Part shown: piece after piece, positions 34,061 to 43,674 of the stretch
Position numbering within the stretch: the first letter of the stretch is position 1
Layout of the letters: the number at the start of each line of letters is the position of its first letter
NCBI RefSeq assembly: GCF_039523415.1
Contig: NZ_BAAAFG010000014.1
Coordinates: 62,001 to 126,000 of the forward strand
Direction of reading: 5' to 3'
Length of the DNA: 64,000 bases
Source: Gangjinia marincola
GTDB lineage: Bacteria; Bacteroidota; Bacteroidia; Flavobacteriales; Flavobacteriaceae
Notes under the pieces: model-generated
Seen by the model: only the letters and a program-made list of their open reading frames with translations
Database searches by the model: none
Told to the model about the DNA's origin: nothing
Program-made: the position numbers and the translations under genes

Positions 34061-35494
34061 TTAGTTAAAAGGGACTGGTGCAACGCTGAGTTTATTTTCT
34101 GTAATCTGTTTTCCGCCGAAAAAATCTACCACGGTTTGTTGAATTTCATCTGAAGCCATGTACAAATCGTGCCCGGCATTCTGCACAATAATATGCTGCC
34201 CATTTTTAAAGTGTTTAGCAATCTCCTTAGCTGCAGGGATGTAGGTTCTGCCATCCAGATCACCACTTAGTAATAATGCCGAAACGTGATTCGTTTTAAG
34301 CTCCCTAAAATCATCTGGAAGCATCTGATAGGGTAGGCTGTTCATCCATTCGTAAGCTAAGAAATTTACTCCGTCTCCTAAAAGAGCCTCGTTTACCTGT
34401 TTTTCATATAGTTTTGATCGTTCGCGGGAAATTCCACTTTGTAAGTCCATCGCGATAGGCATTAATCGCTCTCCTCTAAACATCCAACGTTTTAAAATCT
34501 CCACCTTTGGAGCGATTTCATCGTAATTTCTATTACTCATATCTGTATAAAGCTTGGATAATGCTTTCGAATTATTGGGGTTTTTAAGATAGAAAATAGC
34601 AATAGATTGCTGTAGTTCAAACAGGCTTATCCCGATATGCGCAGTATCTCCTCGTCGTGTGGTATAGGTCAAAATTTTATCATTATTCTTAAATTTATCA
34701 TGCACCGTGCGAATGGTTTTTAATAATGCTGGATACGTAGGTTGCTCACCGTAATTTGTCTCGGCCCGCTTACTCAAACGCTCAATAAAATCATCGGTAT
34801 GCTGTGGTAATTTTATGGTTTGATCGGGTCCTTCAAGACTTGCTAATACAGCGCGATCCACCTTGTCTTCATACCGTCTGATGTATTTAAAAGCCAAATG
34901 GGATCCATAGCTAATTCCCCAAAGCGAAATTTTTTCAGCAGTAAGCACTTTTCGGAGAGCTTCAATATCGGCAGCACTTTCCGCCGTATTAAATGCATAA
35001 AAATCCTGGTTGTTCTCTTTCCAAAACTCTATACACTTGGTGTACATCGCGATGGTTCGTTTTACGTATTCGTCTTTTAAAACCGGCCGGTCCACTGCGA
35101 AAGACAGTTTTTCATCACAATTTATCGGGCGATAGGATAAGCCGGTGCCGCGTTGGTCAAAGGCAATGACATCGCCTACTTCGCGTAACTTCATAAATAG
35201 TTCAAAGCGATTTCTTTTGGCAGTTTCAGATCCTGATCCGCCGGGTCCACCGGCCAAATAGACGATGGGACTAGCTGGGTTAGGGTTGGTCGATTTAAAG
35301 CGAATAAAAGACAGGGGAATCGTAGTGGTGTCTGTATTGCTTCTGTTTAAGGGAACTCGAAATGTACCCAGCTCTGCTTGAACGGTGTCATTCGTTTTAG
35401 AGATAAATTCATGCGGTTGAATGGTAAGCTCTTGCCCCTTTAAGGAGCAATAAGAAACAATGAAAAATAGAATAAAACACCTTAAATGGATCAT
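34061..35494 (-). CDS. Exported alpha/beta hydrolase, tripeptidyl aminopeptidase-like
   Basis: A 477-aa protein with a signal peptide (FIVSYCSLKGQE; cleavage near residue 20; the Cys may instead be lipidated). It has the alpha/beta hydrolase blocks of the prolyl-aminopeptidase/TAP branch: VYLAGGPGGSGSETA (oxyanion region), DVIAFDQRGTGLS, the nucleophile elbow SLWGISYGSHLAFKYI, SALLLSGDLDGRTYIP (acid) and VQNAGHDLY (His). It probably removes residues from peptides in the periplasm. The gene is followed by the PH-domain gene. Confidence 0.85.
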   Translation of the reverse strand: MIHLRCFILFFIVSYCSLKGQELTIQPHEFISKTNDTVQAELGTFRVPLNRSNTDTTTIPLSFIRFKSTNPNPASPIVYLAGGPGGSGSETAKRNRFELFMKLREVGDVIAFDQRGTGLSYRPINCDEKLSFAVDRPVLKDEYVKRTIAMYTKCIEFWKENNQDFYAFNTAESAADIEALRKVLTAEKISLWGISYGSHLAFKYIRRYEDKVDRAVLASLEGPDQTIKLPQHTDDFIERLSKRAETNYGEQPTYPALLKTIRTVHDKFKNNDKILTYTTRRGDTAHIGISLFELQQSIAIFYLKNPNNSKALSKLYTDMSNRNYDEIAPKVEILKRWMFRGERLMPIAMDLQSGISRERSKLYEKQVNEALLGDGVNFLAYEWMNSLPYQMLPDDFRELKTNHVSALLLSGDLDGRTYIPAAKEIAKHFKNGQHIIVQNAGHDLYMASDEIQQTVVDFFGGKQITENKLSVAPVPFN

Positions 35495-35643
35495 TTTCGC
35501 ATTTGATTTAGTTACTAAAGGTAGAAAGTATATCGCCTACAACTGTAATTTTAACAGAGAAAGCTATCTATGCGATTGAGATTTTAATCGCGAGAATTTA
35601 GCCTTTGGGTAGAAATCAACTCATGGTAGATAATATTTTTTTC

Positions 35644-35976
35644 TTACATCAATTGACAATCAATATAATCGGTAAGTATATGAAACAGGAGTCCGATGCC
35701 TATTATTCGATACGGATTTTTAAACAACAGCAGTGCCACATATCCTACAATAGCATAAGAGGTATGTAGATAATGAAATCCTATGCTACAACGATCCGGA
35801 TCAAAAATAGGCGAAGCGAACAGATGATCTACATCTACCAGCATGGTAGCCAGTAAAATGAGATAGGTTTTCTTCCATGTTGTTCTGTAAAATACCCAGG
35901 CTATTCCTAGCGGAAAGACAAAATGCAAAAAATAATGAAGAATAGTAGGAAAGACCATTAGCCTACAATGATACAT
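35644..35976 (-). CDS. DUF6122-like small membrane protein
   Basis: A 110-aa protein with three or four membrane helices. TILHYFLHFVFPLGIAWVFY, MLVDVDHLFASPIFDPDRCS and the end FHILTDYIDC fit my memory of DUF6122; the conserved His/Asp pairs (LHYFLH, DVDHL, HYLHT, HILTDYID) suggest a metal site and a hydrolase-like fold as in DUF457-type proteins. Start at ATG 35976, or six codons later at 35958. It is separate from its neighbours. Confidence 0.7.
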   Translation of the reverse strand: MYHCRLMVFPTILHYFLHFVFPLGIAWVFYRTTWKKTYLILLATMLVDVDHLFASPIFDPDRCSIGFHYLHTSYAIVGYVALLLFKNPYRIIGIGLLFHILTDYIDCQLM

Positions 35977-36052
35977 ATTATTTCAATGTTCTATTTCAAA
36001 TATTCGACCTCCTTTAAACTGGAAATATTCCATTTTTGATTATTTTTGACAG

Positions 36053-37474
36053 GTGAATTTTAAAGAGACAAAGTATGTAGTAGTGGATGTAGAGACCACG
36101 GGTGGGGTACGCTACGGGCGAATGACAGAGATATGTATCGTTACCATCGAGAATCTCAACGTGACTGATGTGTATACCTCGCTCATTAATCCTCAAGAAC
36201 TTATCCCTAGAAACATCATTGCGCTAACGGGTATTACCAATGAAATGGTGGCAGATGCTCCAACCTTTGAACAAATTGCTCATGTCATTGAAGAAAAGAC
36301 AAGGGACGCAATCTTCGTGGCCCACAGTGTTAATTTTGACTATGGCTTCTTAAAGAAAGAACTCAGTTTTGTGGGTATTCCCTTTTTAAGAAAAAAATTG
36401 TGTACAGTTCGTTTAAGCCGAAAATTGATCCCGGGATTACCCTCATACAGTTTAGGGAGGTTATGCAGATCTGTGGGAATATCTTTAATAGGTGCACACC
36501 GCGCCGAAGCAGATACGCGTGCAACAGCAAAACTGTTTTTAAAATTACTGGCCATTGATGAGGTTGATGATTTTGAAGTCTTCGCGAACTACAGTAAAAA
36601 AAGCACGCGCCAGGGAACGCTACCTCCGCATCTAAAAACCAAAGATTTTGAGCGTCTCCCTGAAACTCCGGGGATCTATCTATTTAAAAACCAAGCGGGA
36701 AAGATATTATACGTAGGTAAAGCAAAAAACATCAAGTCCAGGGTTTTATCACACATGTATGCGAAGGCACAAAAATCCCTTAATCTATGCAATGCGACGC
36801 ATCAGTTGGATTTTGTAGAAACGGGCAATGAGCTTTGCGCTTTGTTATTGGAGGCAGATTATATAAGGAAGTACTATCCGCCATTTAATCGTGCTCAAAA
36901 GCGCCCCGTGAACACCTATCAAATCATATCTTATGTCAATCAAAAGGGAATTATACAGTTAGCCCTGGGAAAGAGCAAAAAGAAAACAAACTCTGTGCTT
37001 ACGCTATATAATCGGGAAACAGCAACCGAATTACTCATGAGACTTTGTGAAATGTTTGAGCTATGTCCGCGATACTGTTCACTACAAGTAACTTATGGCG
37101 AATGTTCTCATTATAAAGTTAAACATTGCAACGGGATTTGTCGGGATAAGGAAGAGGTTGAAACATATAATCTGCGCGTAGCGGAAGCTTTGCGATACAT
37201 AGAAAATCAACAAGAGACCTATGTAATTACCGATAGAGGACGGACACCGCAGGAAAAAGCAATTGTACTAATTGAAAATGGAGAGTACCAGGGATTCGGC
37301 TTTATTGACCAAACTGAAACGATTACCGAGTTCGACGAATTCAAAGGGTATATAGACCGATACAAAAACAGCTATCATACCACCCAGATTGTTTCAGCAT
37401 ACATGAGGAATAAGGTAATAAGTCACGATATCATTCGACCGAAAGTTGGAGAAATCTCATTATCATTATTATAA
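36053..37474 (+). CDS. DEDDh exonuclease fused to a GIY-YIG (UvrC-like) nuclease domain
   Basis: A 473-aa protein beginning with GTG. Residues 1-170 form a DEDDh exonuclease of the DnaQ/epsilon type: YVVVDVETTGG, FVAHSVNFDYGFL and GAHRAEADTRATAKLF. A GIY-YIG domain follows from about residue 205 (LPETPGIYLFKNQAGKILY, VGKAKNIKSRVLSH, GNELCALLLEADYIRKYYPP), as in UvrC and Cho. This fusion is known from DNA-repair nucleases of actinobacteria and Bacteroidota. A TATTTTTG box at 36041-36048 would put transcription start almost at the GTG, suggesting a leaderless message. Confidence 0.87.
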   Translation: MNFKETKYVVVDVETTGGVRYGRMTEICIVTIENLNVTDVYTSLINPQELIPRNIIALTGITNEMVADAPTFEQIAHVIEEKTRDAIFVAHSVNFDYGFLKKELSFVGIPFLRKKLCTVRLSRKLIPGLPSYSLGRLCRSVGISLIGAHRAEADTRATAKLFLKLLAIDEVDDFEVFANYSKKSTRQGTLPPHLKTKDFERLPETPGIYLFKNQAGKILYVGKAKNIKSRVLSHMYAKAQKSLNLCNATHQLDFVETGNELCALLLEADYIRKYYPPFNRAQKRPVNTYQIISYVNQKGIIQLALGKSKKKTNSVLTLYNRETATELLMRLCEMFELCPRYCSLQVTYGECSHYKVKHCNGICRDKEEVETYNLRVAEALRYIENQQETYVITDRGRTPQEKAIVLIENGEYQGFGFIDQTETITEFDEFKGYIDRYKNSYHTTQIVSAYMRNKVISHDIIRPKVGEISLSLL

Positions 37475-37539
37475 ATAGCTGTTAATTTAGTGACTTTAAG
37501 AATATTTCTAAGACCACGGAATAAAAAAAACTTTCCCTA

Positions 37540-37547
37540 TATATTTG
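37540..37547 (+). promoter_or_regulatory. Candidate -7 box of the S41 peptidase gene
   Basis: TATATTTG matches TAnnTTTG, 55 bases before ATG 37602; no clear -33 element. Confidence 0.4.
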
Positions 37548-37601
37548 AGGCAACGCTTTTTCAGTTTCAAGCGTCTATAAACATAGAGCAACTAAAGATC
37601 A

Positions 37602-39230
37602 ATGAAGAATAACTACCATCCAAAAACGAAACAACTATATAAAAAGATTAGAAAAACGATACTGATTACAGGGGTGTTTTTTTTAGTTTCTGCATGCAGC
37701 AGCGTAAAAAAATACAATGAGCAGATAGCGGAGTTACATACCGTTGATGAACTTCGTTCTGATATCGATAAAACCTATACACAATTTAAAAGGCATCATC
37801 CCAGATTATATCAATATACCCCTAAGAAAGTGCTTGATCGCAAAGTAGATAGTCTAAAAATGTCTATTAATGAACCCATGAGCAGTCATGAGTTCTATGA
37901 AAAACTTTCAGTAATACTGGCGAATATTAGGCAAGGGCATATTACTGTCATTCCACCACAAGAGCGTCTGGAGCGAAAGGGACTAAAAGCGTTTAGAAAA
38001 AAGAAATTTGAACTATCAGAGCTTGAGTTCGAATATTTGGATGATAAAGTTTTTGTTGCTAGATCATTTGGTAAAGACTCTATTCTTGTAGGTAGTGAAG
38101 TACTTAAATTTAATCATGAAAATGTTATTGCTCTCATACGTCGCTATAATCGCCTGTATAGTTCAGATGGATATAATACCACTTTTCATAGTAAGTATTC
38201 AGCTTTTGGATTAGAGAAATTTTATAGACGTGATCACGGTAGAATAAATAGTTTGCCTGTCACCTTTAAATTAAATGATTCAATATTTACCAGGGTATTT
38301 ACCTATACAGATAGGAAACCCACGAAAATCGACACTTTAGCTCCAGCAGATAAAAAGAAACTACCAATATTGAGTAAGGAAGAGAAAAAGGCTAAGCGTT
38401 TAGCGCAAAAAGAAAAGAAAAAAAGGGATAATAAATTTGGCTTTATTCCAGAAAAAAAGACAGATACCCGCACTCTTACCTTTAAAGATCAAGACAGCAC
38501 AACAGCTCATATGAGAATAAGTAATTTTTCTAGGGGCAATTACAAAGCATTTTATGATGATGTCTTCAAGATGATAGACACGTTAGATACAGAGAATTTG
38601 ATCATTGATTTACGTAATAATACCGGAGGGCGCCTTTCTGAAATTGAGTATTTATATTCTTATCTGGTCGATGAGCCTTACATTTTTATTAATGAAAGCG
38701 AAGTAAACAGTAGATTACCTTACCTTAAATATCTCATGGCGAATACTCAATCTGTAGCAAAAAAAGGAATTATTGGCATGATGTCTCCTATTTTGATTAC
38801 GCATAATTTGATCAATACGACTAAGCGGAATGATACCCTGTACTATAGGTTTAAGCAATCTAAACAACGCAAACCAAAAAGCAATAATTTTAAGGGTAAA
38901 GTATATGTATTGATCAATGGTGTTTCGTTTTCGGCATCTTCAGTATTATCTACTAAGCTTAAGGCTACCGGGAGAGCCATTTTAGTAGGAGAAGAAACGG
39001 GCGGGGCCCATAACGGTACAGTCGCCGGTATCTTTAAAATGTATGAGTTACCACATAGTAAGCTAAAGGTGCGCATTGGATTGATGCAAATCGACACACC
39101 ACACAAAATATATCCAGATGGATATGGTGTACAACCAAATATACCAATTCAACCTACTGTTATGAATCGTAAAAGAAGGATTGATCCAGAATTAGAGTGG
39201 GTGCTCAATGATATACAGAAAAGAAGCTAG
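37602..39230 (+). CDS. S41-family peptidase, lipoprotein
   Basis: A 542-aa protein with a lipoprotein signal that starts late (TGVFFLVSACSSVKKYNEQ; Cys near residue 32, after a basic N-terminus). The N-terminal part carries a PDZ-less helical region, a charged segment near residues 260-285 (many Lys) and a C-terminal S41/tail-specific protease domain: NLIIDLRNNTGGRLSEIEYL, then INGVSFSASSVLSTKLKATG with the catalytic Ser in the second SxS and VGEETGGAHNG. It would cut proteins in the periplasm or at the surface. Confidence 0.82.
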   Translation: MKNNYHPKTKQLYKKIRKTILITGVFFLVSACSSVKKYNEQIAELHTVDELRSDIDKTYTQFKRHHPRLYQYTPKKVLDRKVDSLKMSINEPMSSHEFYEKLSVILANIRQGHITVIPPQERLERKGLKAFRKKKFELSELEFEYLDDKVFVARSFGKDSILVGSEVLKFNHENVIALIRRYNRLYSSDGYNTTFHSKYSAFGLEKFYRRDHGRINSLPVTFKLNDSIFTRVFTYTDRKPTKIDTLAPADKKKLPILSKEEKKAKRLAQKEKKKRDNKFGFIPEKKTDTRTLTFKDQDSTTAHMRISNFSRGNYKAFYDDVFKMIDTLDTENLIIDLRNNTGGRLSEIEYLYSYLVDEPYIFINESEVNSRLPYLKYLMANTQSVAKKGIIGMMSPILITHNLINTTKRNDTLYYRFKQSKQRKPKSNNFKGKVYVLINGVSFSASSVLSTKLKATGRAILVGEETGGAHNGTVAGIFKMYELPHSKLKVRIGLMQIDTPHKIYPDGYGVQPNIPIQPTVMNRKRRIDPELEWVLNDIQKRS

Positions 39231-39528
39231 ATTTCTCAATTTTTATTCATTTGATTTATTCAAAAGCAGAAAATTTTAAATTGTTATTATAGCTTTCGCA
39301 TTAGTTCAAGCTTATATACAATAGAATTAAAGGCAAGTTTAGGTCAATGTTCAATAGACTTATATTATTCATCGTTGCTTTCACTCTAATTACTGCTAAA
39401 GGTTTTTTTGATTTAACTTTTAGTCATACTATTTATAATGTAATATTCTACCGGCTTGACAAGTTCATTTGTATCTTGTTCAAAAATTTGAGAACATATC
39501 CAATGGGAAATTATACACGAGTAATGTC
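39231..39528. other. AT-rich intergenic region before the YitT gene
   Basis: 298 bases with no supported gene. A 61-codon reading frame with a hydrophobic start (39347-39532) overlaps the YitT start and was rejected. TTGACAAG and TATCTTG near 39458-39478 resemble a loose promoter for the YitT gene. Confidence 0.4.
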
Positions 39529-40401
39529 ATGAGTCATCGCAACATCAAGACAGCGTTTAACGAGTATCTCCAAATCGCATTTGGGATTGCACTCGCAAGT
39601 ATAGGTTTAAAAGCGTTTCTCTTACCTAATGGATTTTTAGATGGAGGTGCAACAGGTATTGCCTTGCTGTTAAGCGATCAGTTCGATTTGAACATTTCGA
39701 TAACCTTGCTCATTGTAAGTATTCCATTTCTTATCATAGGTGCCTTTACGATTACAAAACGAATACTGGTTAAATCTATTCTTTCTATTATTGGTTTGTC
39801 CATTTCCATAAGTCTAACAACGTTTGATACGGTTACAGAGGATAAATTGCTTATTGCAATTTTTGGAGGATTATTTTTAGGAATCGGGATAGGATTAGCG
39901 ATTCGAAATGGTTCTGTTTTAGACGGCTCAGAATTACTGGGTGTTTTTGTTTTTGACCGGTTTGGGATTAGTATAGGTAGAACTATTTTACTCTTCAATG
40001 TAATTCTATTTAGTATCACGGCTGTTTTAATATCCATGGAGATTGCCATGTATTCTATACTCACCTACATTGTAACTGCTAAAGTAATTGACTTTGTGAT
40101 AGAAGGATTTGAAGATTTTGTAGGATTCACCATAGTCTCAAAAAAAAGTGATGAAGTGGAGCGTGCGTTAGTAAGTATTATGGGTGTTGGGGTTACGATA
40201 TATAAAGGCGAAAGAGGATATGGATCTACGGGAATCCAAACCGAAACCAAAATAGTACAAACGATCGTCAATCGAATTGATATTAGAAAAGTGCATAGGC
40301 TTTTAGAGCATATTGACAAAGATGCCTTTATCGTAGAATTTGACGTCAATGCAGTGCGTGGCGGAGTATTGAGGCGATATTTTCAACGTAAGCGATCTTG
40401 A
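39529..40401 (+). CDS. YitT/DUF2179 family membrane protein
   Basis: A 290-aa protein from ATG 39529 (an upstream start would add a poorly conserved 20 residues). Five membrane helices occupy residues about 10-180, with the repeated motif FLDGGATGIALLLSDQFDLN (N-terminal) and NGSVLDGSELLGVFVFDRFG; the DUF2179 domain follows (TIVSKKSDEVERALV, GVTIYKGERGYGSTGIQTET) and binds an unknown ligand. Function is unknown. It converges with an ABC ATPase gene across 8 bases. Confidence 0.88.
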   Translation: MSHRNIKTAFNEYLQIAFGIALASIGLKAFLLPNGFLDGGATGIALLLSDQFDLNISITLLIVSIPFLIIGAFTITKRILVKSILSIIGLSISISLTTFDTVTEDKLLIAIFGGLFLGIGIGLAIRNGSVLDGSELLGVFVFDRFGISIGRTILLFNVILFSITAVLISMEIAMYSILTYIVTAKVIDFVIEGFEDFVGFTIVSKKSDEVERALVSIMGVGVTIYKGERGYGSTGIQTETKIVQTIVNRIDIRKVHRLLEHIDKDAFIVEFDVNAVRGGVLRRYFQRKRS

Positions 40402-40409
40402 CCAGTATA

Positions 40410-41075
40410 CTACCCTTGCTCCATTCCGTCTAATAAATTTATAATTCTGGAGCCGTAACTTGCATTTTTTTCAGAATGTGTGGCTTGGATAATGGTTACT
40501 CCGCTTGAATTTAACTCTTTGAATAGTTCCATAATCTCTTCACTTTGTTTCGAATTTAGGTTTCCGGTTGGTTCATCAGCTAAAATCAATTTTGGTTTTG
40601 CCACGAGAGCACGCGCCACACCTACCAACTGTTGTTGACCGCCACTTAGCTGACTAGGGAACAAATCTTTCTTACCTACAATATTAAATCGATCCAGCAT
40701 ATCTGAAACTAACGCCTTACGCTCTGAAGATTTTATCTTTTTATATAAAAGAGGTGTTTCGATGTTTTCATACACAGTCAATTCATCAATGAGGTGATAC
40801 GCCTGGAACACAAATCCAATGTATTGCGTATAGAGATTAGAACGTTGTTTTTCTTTAATATTATGAACCGATTGATCCATAAAGTGATATTCTCCTTCTT
40901 GAAAGCCGTCCAACATCCCGATAACATTAAGCAAAGTTGATTTTCCTGATCCCGAAGGTCCCATCACCGAAATAAATTCTCCTTCTTCAACCTGTAGCGA
41001 TAGATCTTTGAGTAAAAAAACTCTTCGACCGCCCTGTTGTACCCATTTATAAATGTTTTTTAGTTCTAATAGCAT
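40410..41075 (-). CDS. ABC transporter ATP-binding protein (MacB/LolD type), last gene of efflux locus
   Basis: A 221-aa ATPase from ATG 41075 (a GTG six codons earlier is possible). It carries GPSGSGKST (Walker A), a Q-loop near FVFQAYHLIDELTVYENIE, the signature PSQLSGGQQQLVGVARAL and LILADEPTGNLNS (Walker B). It is the terminal gene of the cluster and probably drives the permeases encoded upstream in the transcript. A second, separate ATPase lies at the head of the permease array. Confidence 0.92.
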   Translation of the reverse strand: MLLELKNIYKWVQQGGRRVFLLKDLSLQVEEGEFISVMGPSGSGKSTLLNVIGMLDGFQEGEYHFMDQSVHNIKEKQRSNLYTQYIGFVFQAYHLIDELTVYENIETPLLYKKIKSSERKALVSDMLDRFNIVGKKDLFPSQLSGGQQQLVGVARALVAKPKLILADEPTGNLNSKQSEEIMELFKELNSSGVTIIQATHSEKNASYGSRIINLLDGMEQG

Positions 41076-41084
41076 AATGATGTC

Positions 41085-41098
41085 CGCTTTCACGGAAG
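41085..41098. repeat. Dispersed palindrome, degenerate copy before the ABC ATPase gene
   Basis: CGCTTTCACGGAAG, one base different from the common form, in the spacer just upstream of the ATPase start. Confidence 0.5.
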
Positions 41099-41148
41099 TT
41101 TTTAACGAGTTAATATTTTACCTGAAGTAAATCAGGTATCTTAATGAA

Positions 41149-43590
41149 TTATTCTGTTCGTAGACTTTTCACCGGATTCTTCATCGCAGTACTTACTGTT
41201 CGTAAGCTCATCACAAATGCGGCAATCAGTGCCATTGCAATACCACTAGCGGCAAAAATCCACCAACTGATTTTTTTGCGATACGTATAACCTTGCAACC
41301 AATCACTAAATCCCAGATAGGCTAAAGGTGCAGCAATTACAAAGGCAATAATAACCAAAATCAAAAATTCTTTACATAATAAAATATTCACTTGCGTAAG
41401 ACTTGCACCCAATACTTTTCGTATACCTATTTCTTTTGTTCGACGCTCTGTAGTATGGATCACGAGGCCAATAAGGCCCAGACAACTAATGAGGATGGAT
41501 AAGCCGGTTGCCCAATTGAGTAAGGTCGAAATGCGCTGTTCGGTTCGGTAAAAATTTGCAACTAGCTCATCGTTAAATATGATTTCAAAATGGTCGTTAG
41601 GGTAGGTCTCATTGAATGCCTTTTCAATCTTATCGATCGCTGTTTTGAGATTTTCTTTTTCAATAGGTAATCTAAAGTGTACGTTTCTAAATTGCGTATA
41701 TTCTCCGCGGCCTATATCACCGGTTATCGCCAGTGGGTTGATGCCTGTTTTCAATGATCGCTGATTAAAATCTTTCATAACTCCTACAATGGGAAATGTA
41801 CCGTCTGTCATTTTTAATTCTTTCCCCAGTGCATTTTCAGCTGTTTTGTACCCAAATTTTTCTATAGTCGTTTCATTGATGACATACTCCCGTATGGTAT
41901 CGTTTAGTGGTTTACGTCCAGCGATCAACTGAAGGCCATATGTGTCAAAATAGGATGTATCGGAATTTAAAATTTCAAGATCCAGTTTATCCTCAGACGT
42001 CCCACGAGTTACAAAAACAAGGCTGGATGATCTGCTTAAAGAAGCCGGTGGCTTACCGCCCTGGCTTATCAAGGACAGTTCGGGTATGGTATTAATTCTA
42101 TTGAAGAGAACTTCTTTTTGACTATATCCGGCATCATTCCAGGGAGTTACAACATAAGCCGTAGTCTCTGCTTCAAAGCCCAAATCTTTATTAATCATAA
42201 AATAGATTTGCCGTCCCACAAGGATGGTGGCTATGATAAATACTTGAGCGATGGTAAACTGAAAAACGGTAAGAAATTTACGCACGCCAGCATTACCTCC
42301 CGGTAACTGGGTTGCTTTAGAAAGTACTTCTCTGGGTTTAAAGTGAGAGAGAACTAAACTGGGGTAAATCCCAGAAAATACCGCCACTAATAAAACTAAA
42401 ATGACCGTAAACAAGAGGACTTGAGGTTGTAACCATAATCCTGCAGTAAGACCTTCGGGAATAAAATCTGCAAATACCCCCAATAGCCAAATTGAAAGTA
42501 TTACCGATATAACAGCGGCCATTACAGTAAGTACAATCGTTTCTCCTAGAAACTGAGAAATGAGTTGTTTGCGTGAACTGCCAAGCGTTTTTCGTACTCC
42601 GATCTCTTTAGCACGTGAGGTAGCTTGTGCGGTATTGAGATTCACAAAATTGATACAACCCAAGAGCAGCAAAAAGAGCGCTACAAAGGATAAACCTAGA
42701 AGCACATCTTTATTTGCTTCTGAACCGCTGTTATTAAAAATACCGTAATCAGTATTGAAGTGAAGATCTGCTAAGGGCTGTAATATAAAAGAGCGCTTTA
42801 CCCCAAATTTTTCAAAGTAAATGGCCGTATGCTTTTCTGCAAGATCAGCGAGTTGAGTTTCGATGGTTTTTATGGGAGTATTCTCGTTTAATTTTATAAA
42901 CAACTGAGACGAAGAGTTGGTATTCCCCCAGTCTTTTGGAAAAACTTGATTTTTACTATCGGTATTTCTAGCAGTCTCAAGGGAAACAAACTCGTCAAAA
43001 ATAAAATCAGTACGCTCTTTCAGGTTTTCTACAATTCCCCTAACGGTCATAGTCACACTGTCATTATACACAATATGCTTTCCAATAATTTCAGTAATTT
43101 TAAGCCCAGGAAAATATTCTTTTGCACGCTTTCGCGAAAGCACGACCTCATTAGGTGCATCAAGTATATTTGAAGAATGACCTACAGCCCATTCGTAATT
43201 AAACATTTCAAAGTACTTGCTGTCCGTATAAATAACACCTTCTGGATTTCTTTTGATGTCGTTATGTCCTTCTGCTTCAGCGGTAGCCACACCCCAATTA
43301 TGGAAATACGACGTTTGTTCTATCCCAGAAATTTCTGGAGCGGCATCGCGAAGTAGTGCTGTAACTCCTCGATTTTTGTAGACTTCTTGTGAGTTAGCAA
43401 TGTGGGATACAATACGATAAATTCGGTCGCCATCTTTGTGAAACGTGTCAAAGGTAAAATCATAGTACACCATCATACCAATAACAAAAGCTGCGCTCAA
43501 ACCAATGGATAAACTAATGATATGGATCAAAGAAAACAGTTTGTTTCTCTTAAGGTTTCGCCAGGCGATTTTTATATAGTTAACTATCAT
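41149..43590 (-). CDS. ABC transporter permease, MacB/FtsX-like, permease 4 of 4 in the array
   Basis: An 813-aa inner-membrane permease with eight predicted helices: one at the N-terminus (about 19-41), a MacB-type periplasmic domain, three FtsX helices near residues 290-420, then a second periplasmic part and three helices near the C-terminus. NKLFSLIHIISLSIGLSAAF, GVRKTLGSSRKQLISQFLGE, TKEIGIRKVLGASLTQVNIL and the end NPVKSLRTE are shared with the neighbouring copies. It is closest to the permease at 46143. It probably works with the adaptor and ATPases of this locus. The gene contains a palindrome copy at 43127-43141. Confidence 0.88.
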   Translation of the reverse strand: MIVNYIKIAWRNLKRNKLFSLIHIISLSIGLSAAFVIGMMVYYDFTFDTFHKDGDRIYRIVSHIANSQEVYKNRGVTALLRDAAPEISGIEQTSYFHNWGVATAEAEGHNDIKRNPEGVIYTDSKYFEMFNYEWAVGHSSNILDAPNEVVLSRKRAKEYFPGLKITEIIGKHIVYNDSVTMTVRGIVENLKERTDFIFDEFVSLETARNTDSKNQVFPKDWGNTNSSSQLFIKLNENTPIKTIETQLADLAEKHTAIYFEKFGVKRSFILQPLADLHFNTDYGIFNNSGSEANKDVLLGLSFVALFLLLLGCINFVNLNTAQATSRAKEIGVRKTLGSSRKQLISQFLGETIVLTVMAAVISVILSIWLLGVFADFIPEGLTAGLWLQPQVLLFTVILVLLVAVFSGIYPSLVLSHFKPREVLSKATQLPGGNAGVRKFLTVFQFTIAQVFIIATILVGRQIYFMINKDLGFEAETTAYVVTPWNDAGYSQKEVLFNRINTIPELSLISQGGKPPASLSRSSSLVFVTRGTSEDKLDLEILNSDTSYFDTYGLQLIAGRKPLNDTIREYVINETTIEKFGYKTAENALGKELKMTDGTFPIVGVMKDFNQRSLKTGINPLAITGDIGRGEYTQFRNVHFRLPIEKENLKTAIDKIEKAFNETYPNDHFEIIFNDELVANFYRTEQRISTLLNWATGLSILISCLGLIGLVIHTTERRTKEIGIRKVLGASLTQVNILLCKEFLILVIIAFVIAAPLAYLGFSDWLQGYTYRKKISWWIFAASGIAMALIAAFVMSLRTVSTAMKNPVKSLRTE
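43127..43141. repeat. Dispersed palindrome, perfect copy inside a permease gene
   Basis: CGCTTTCGCGAAAGC; the inner 14 bases GCTTTCGCGAAAGC form a perfect palindrome. In frame it encodes LSRKRA. Confidence 0.65.
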
Positions 43591-43614
43591 AATTTTCTAG
43601 TTTTGTTTATTCCC

Positions 43615-43624
43615 TTCCGCGGAA
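43615..43624. repeat. Dispersed palindrome core in permease spacer
   Basis: TTCCGCGGAA, the perfect palindromic core of the element, in the spacer between the permeases at 43675 and 41149. Confidence 0.5.
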
Positions 43625-43674
43625 CTTGAGTTGTACCATATTGATGTAGTGTAATACGATTAATTCTAGCTGCT

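Noticed and set aside
36014..36196. 60-codon minus-strand frame at the start of the exonuclease gene
   Set aside because: Antisense to a well supported exonuclease domain with intact catalytic motifs.
39347..39532. 61-codon frame with hydrophobic N-terminus upstream of the YitT gene
   Set aside because: It overlaps the YitT start, has a poor C-terminal sequence and shows no support beyond AT-rich hydrophobicity.
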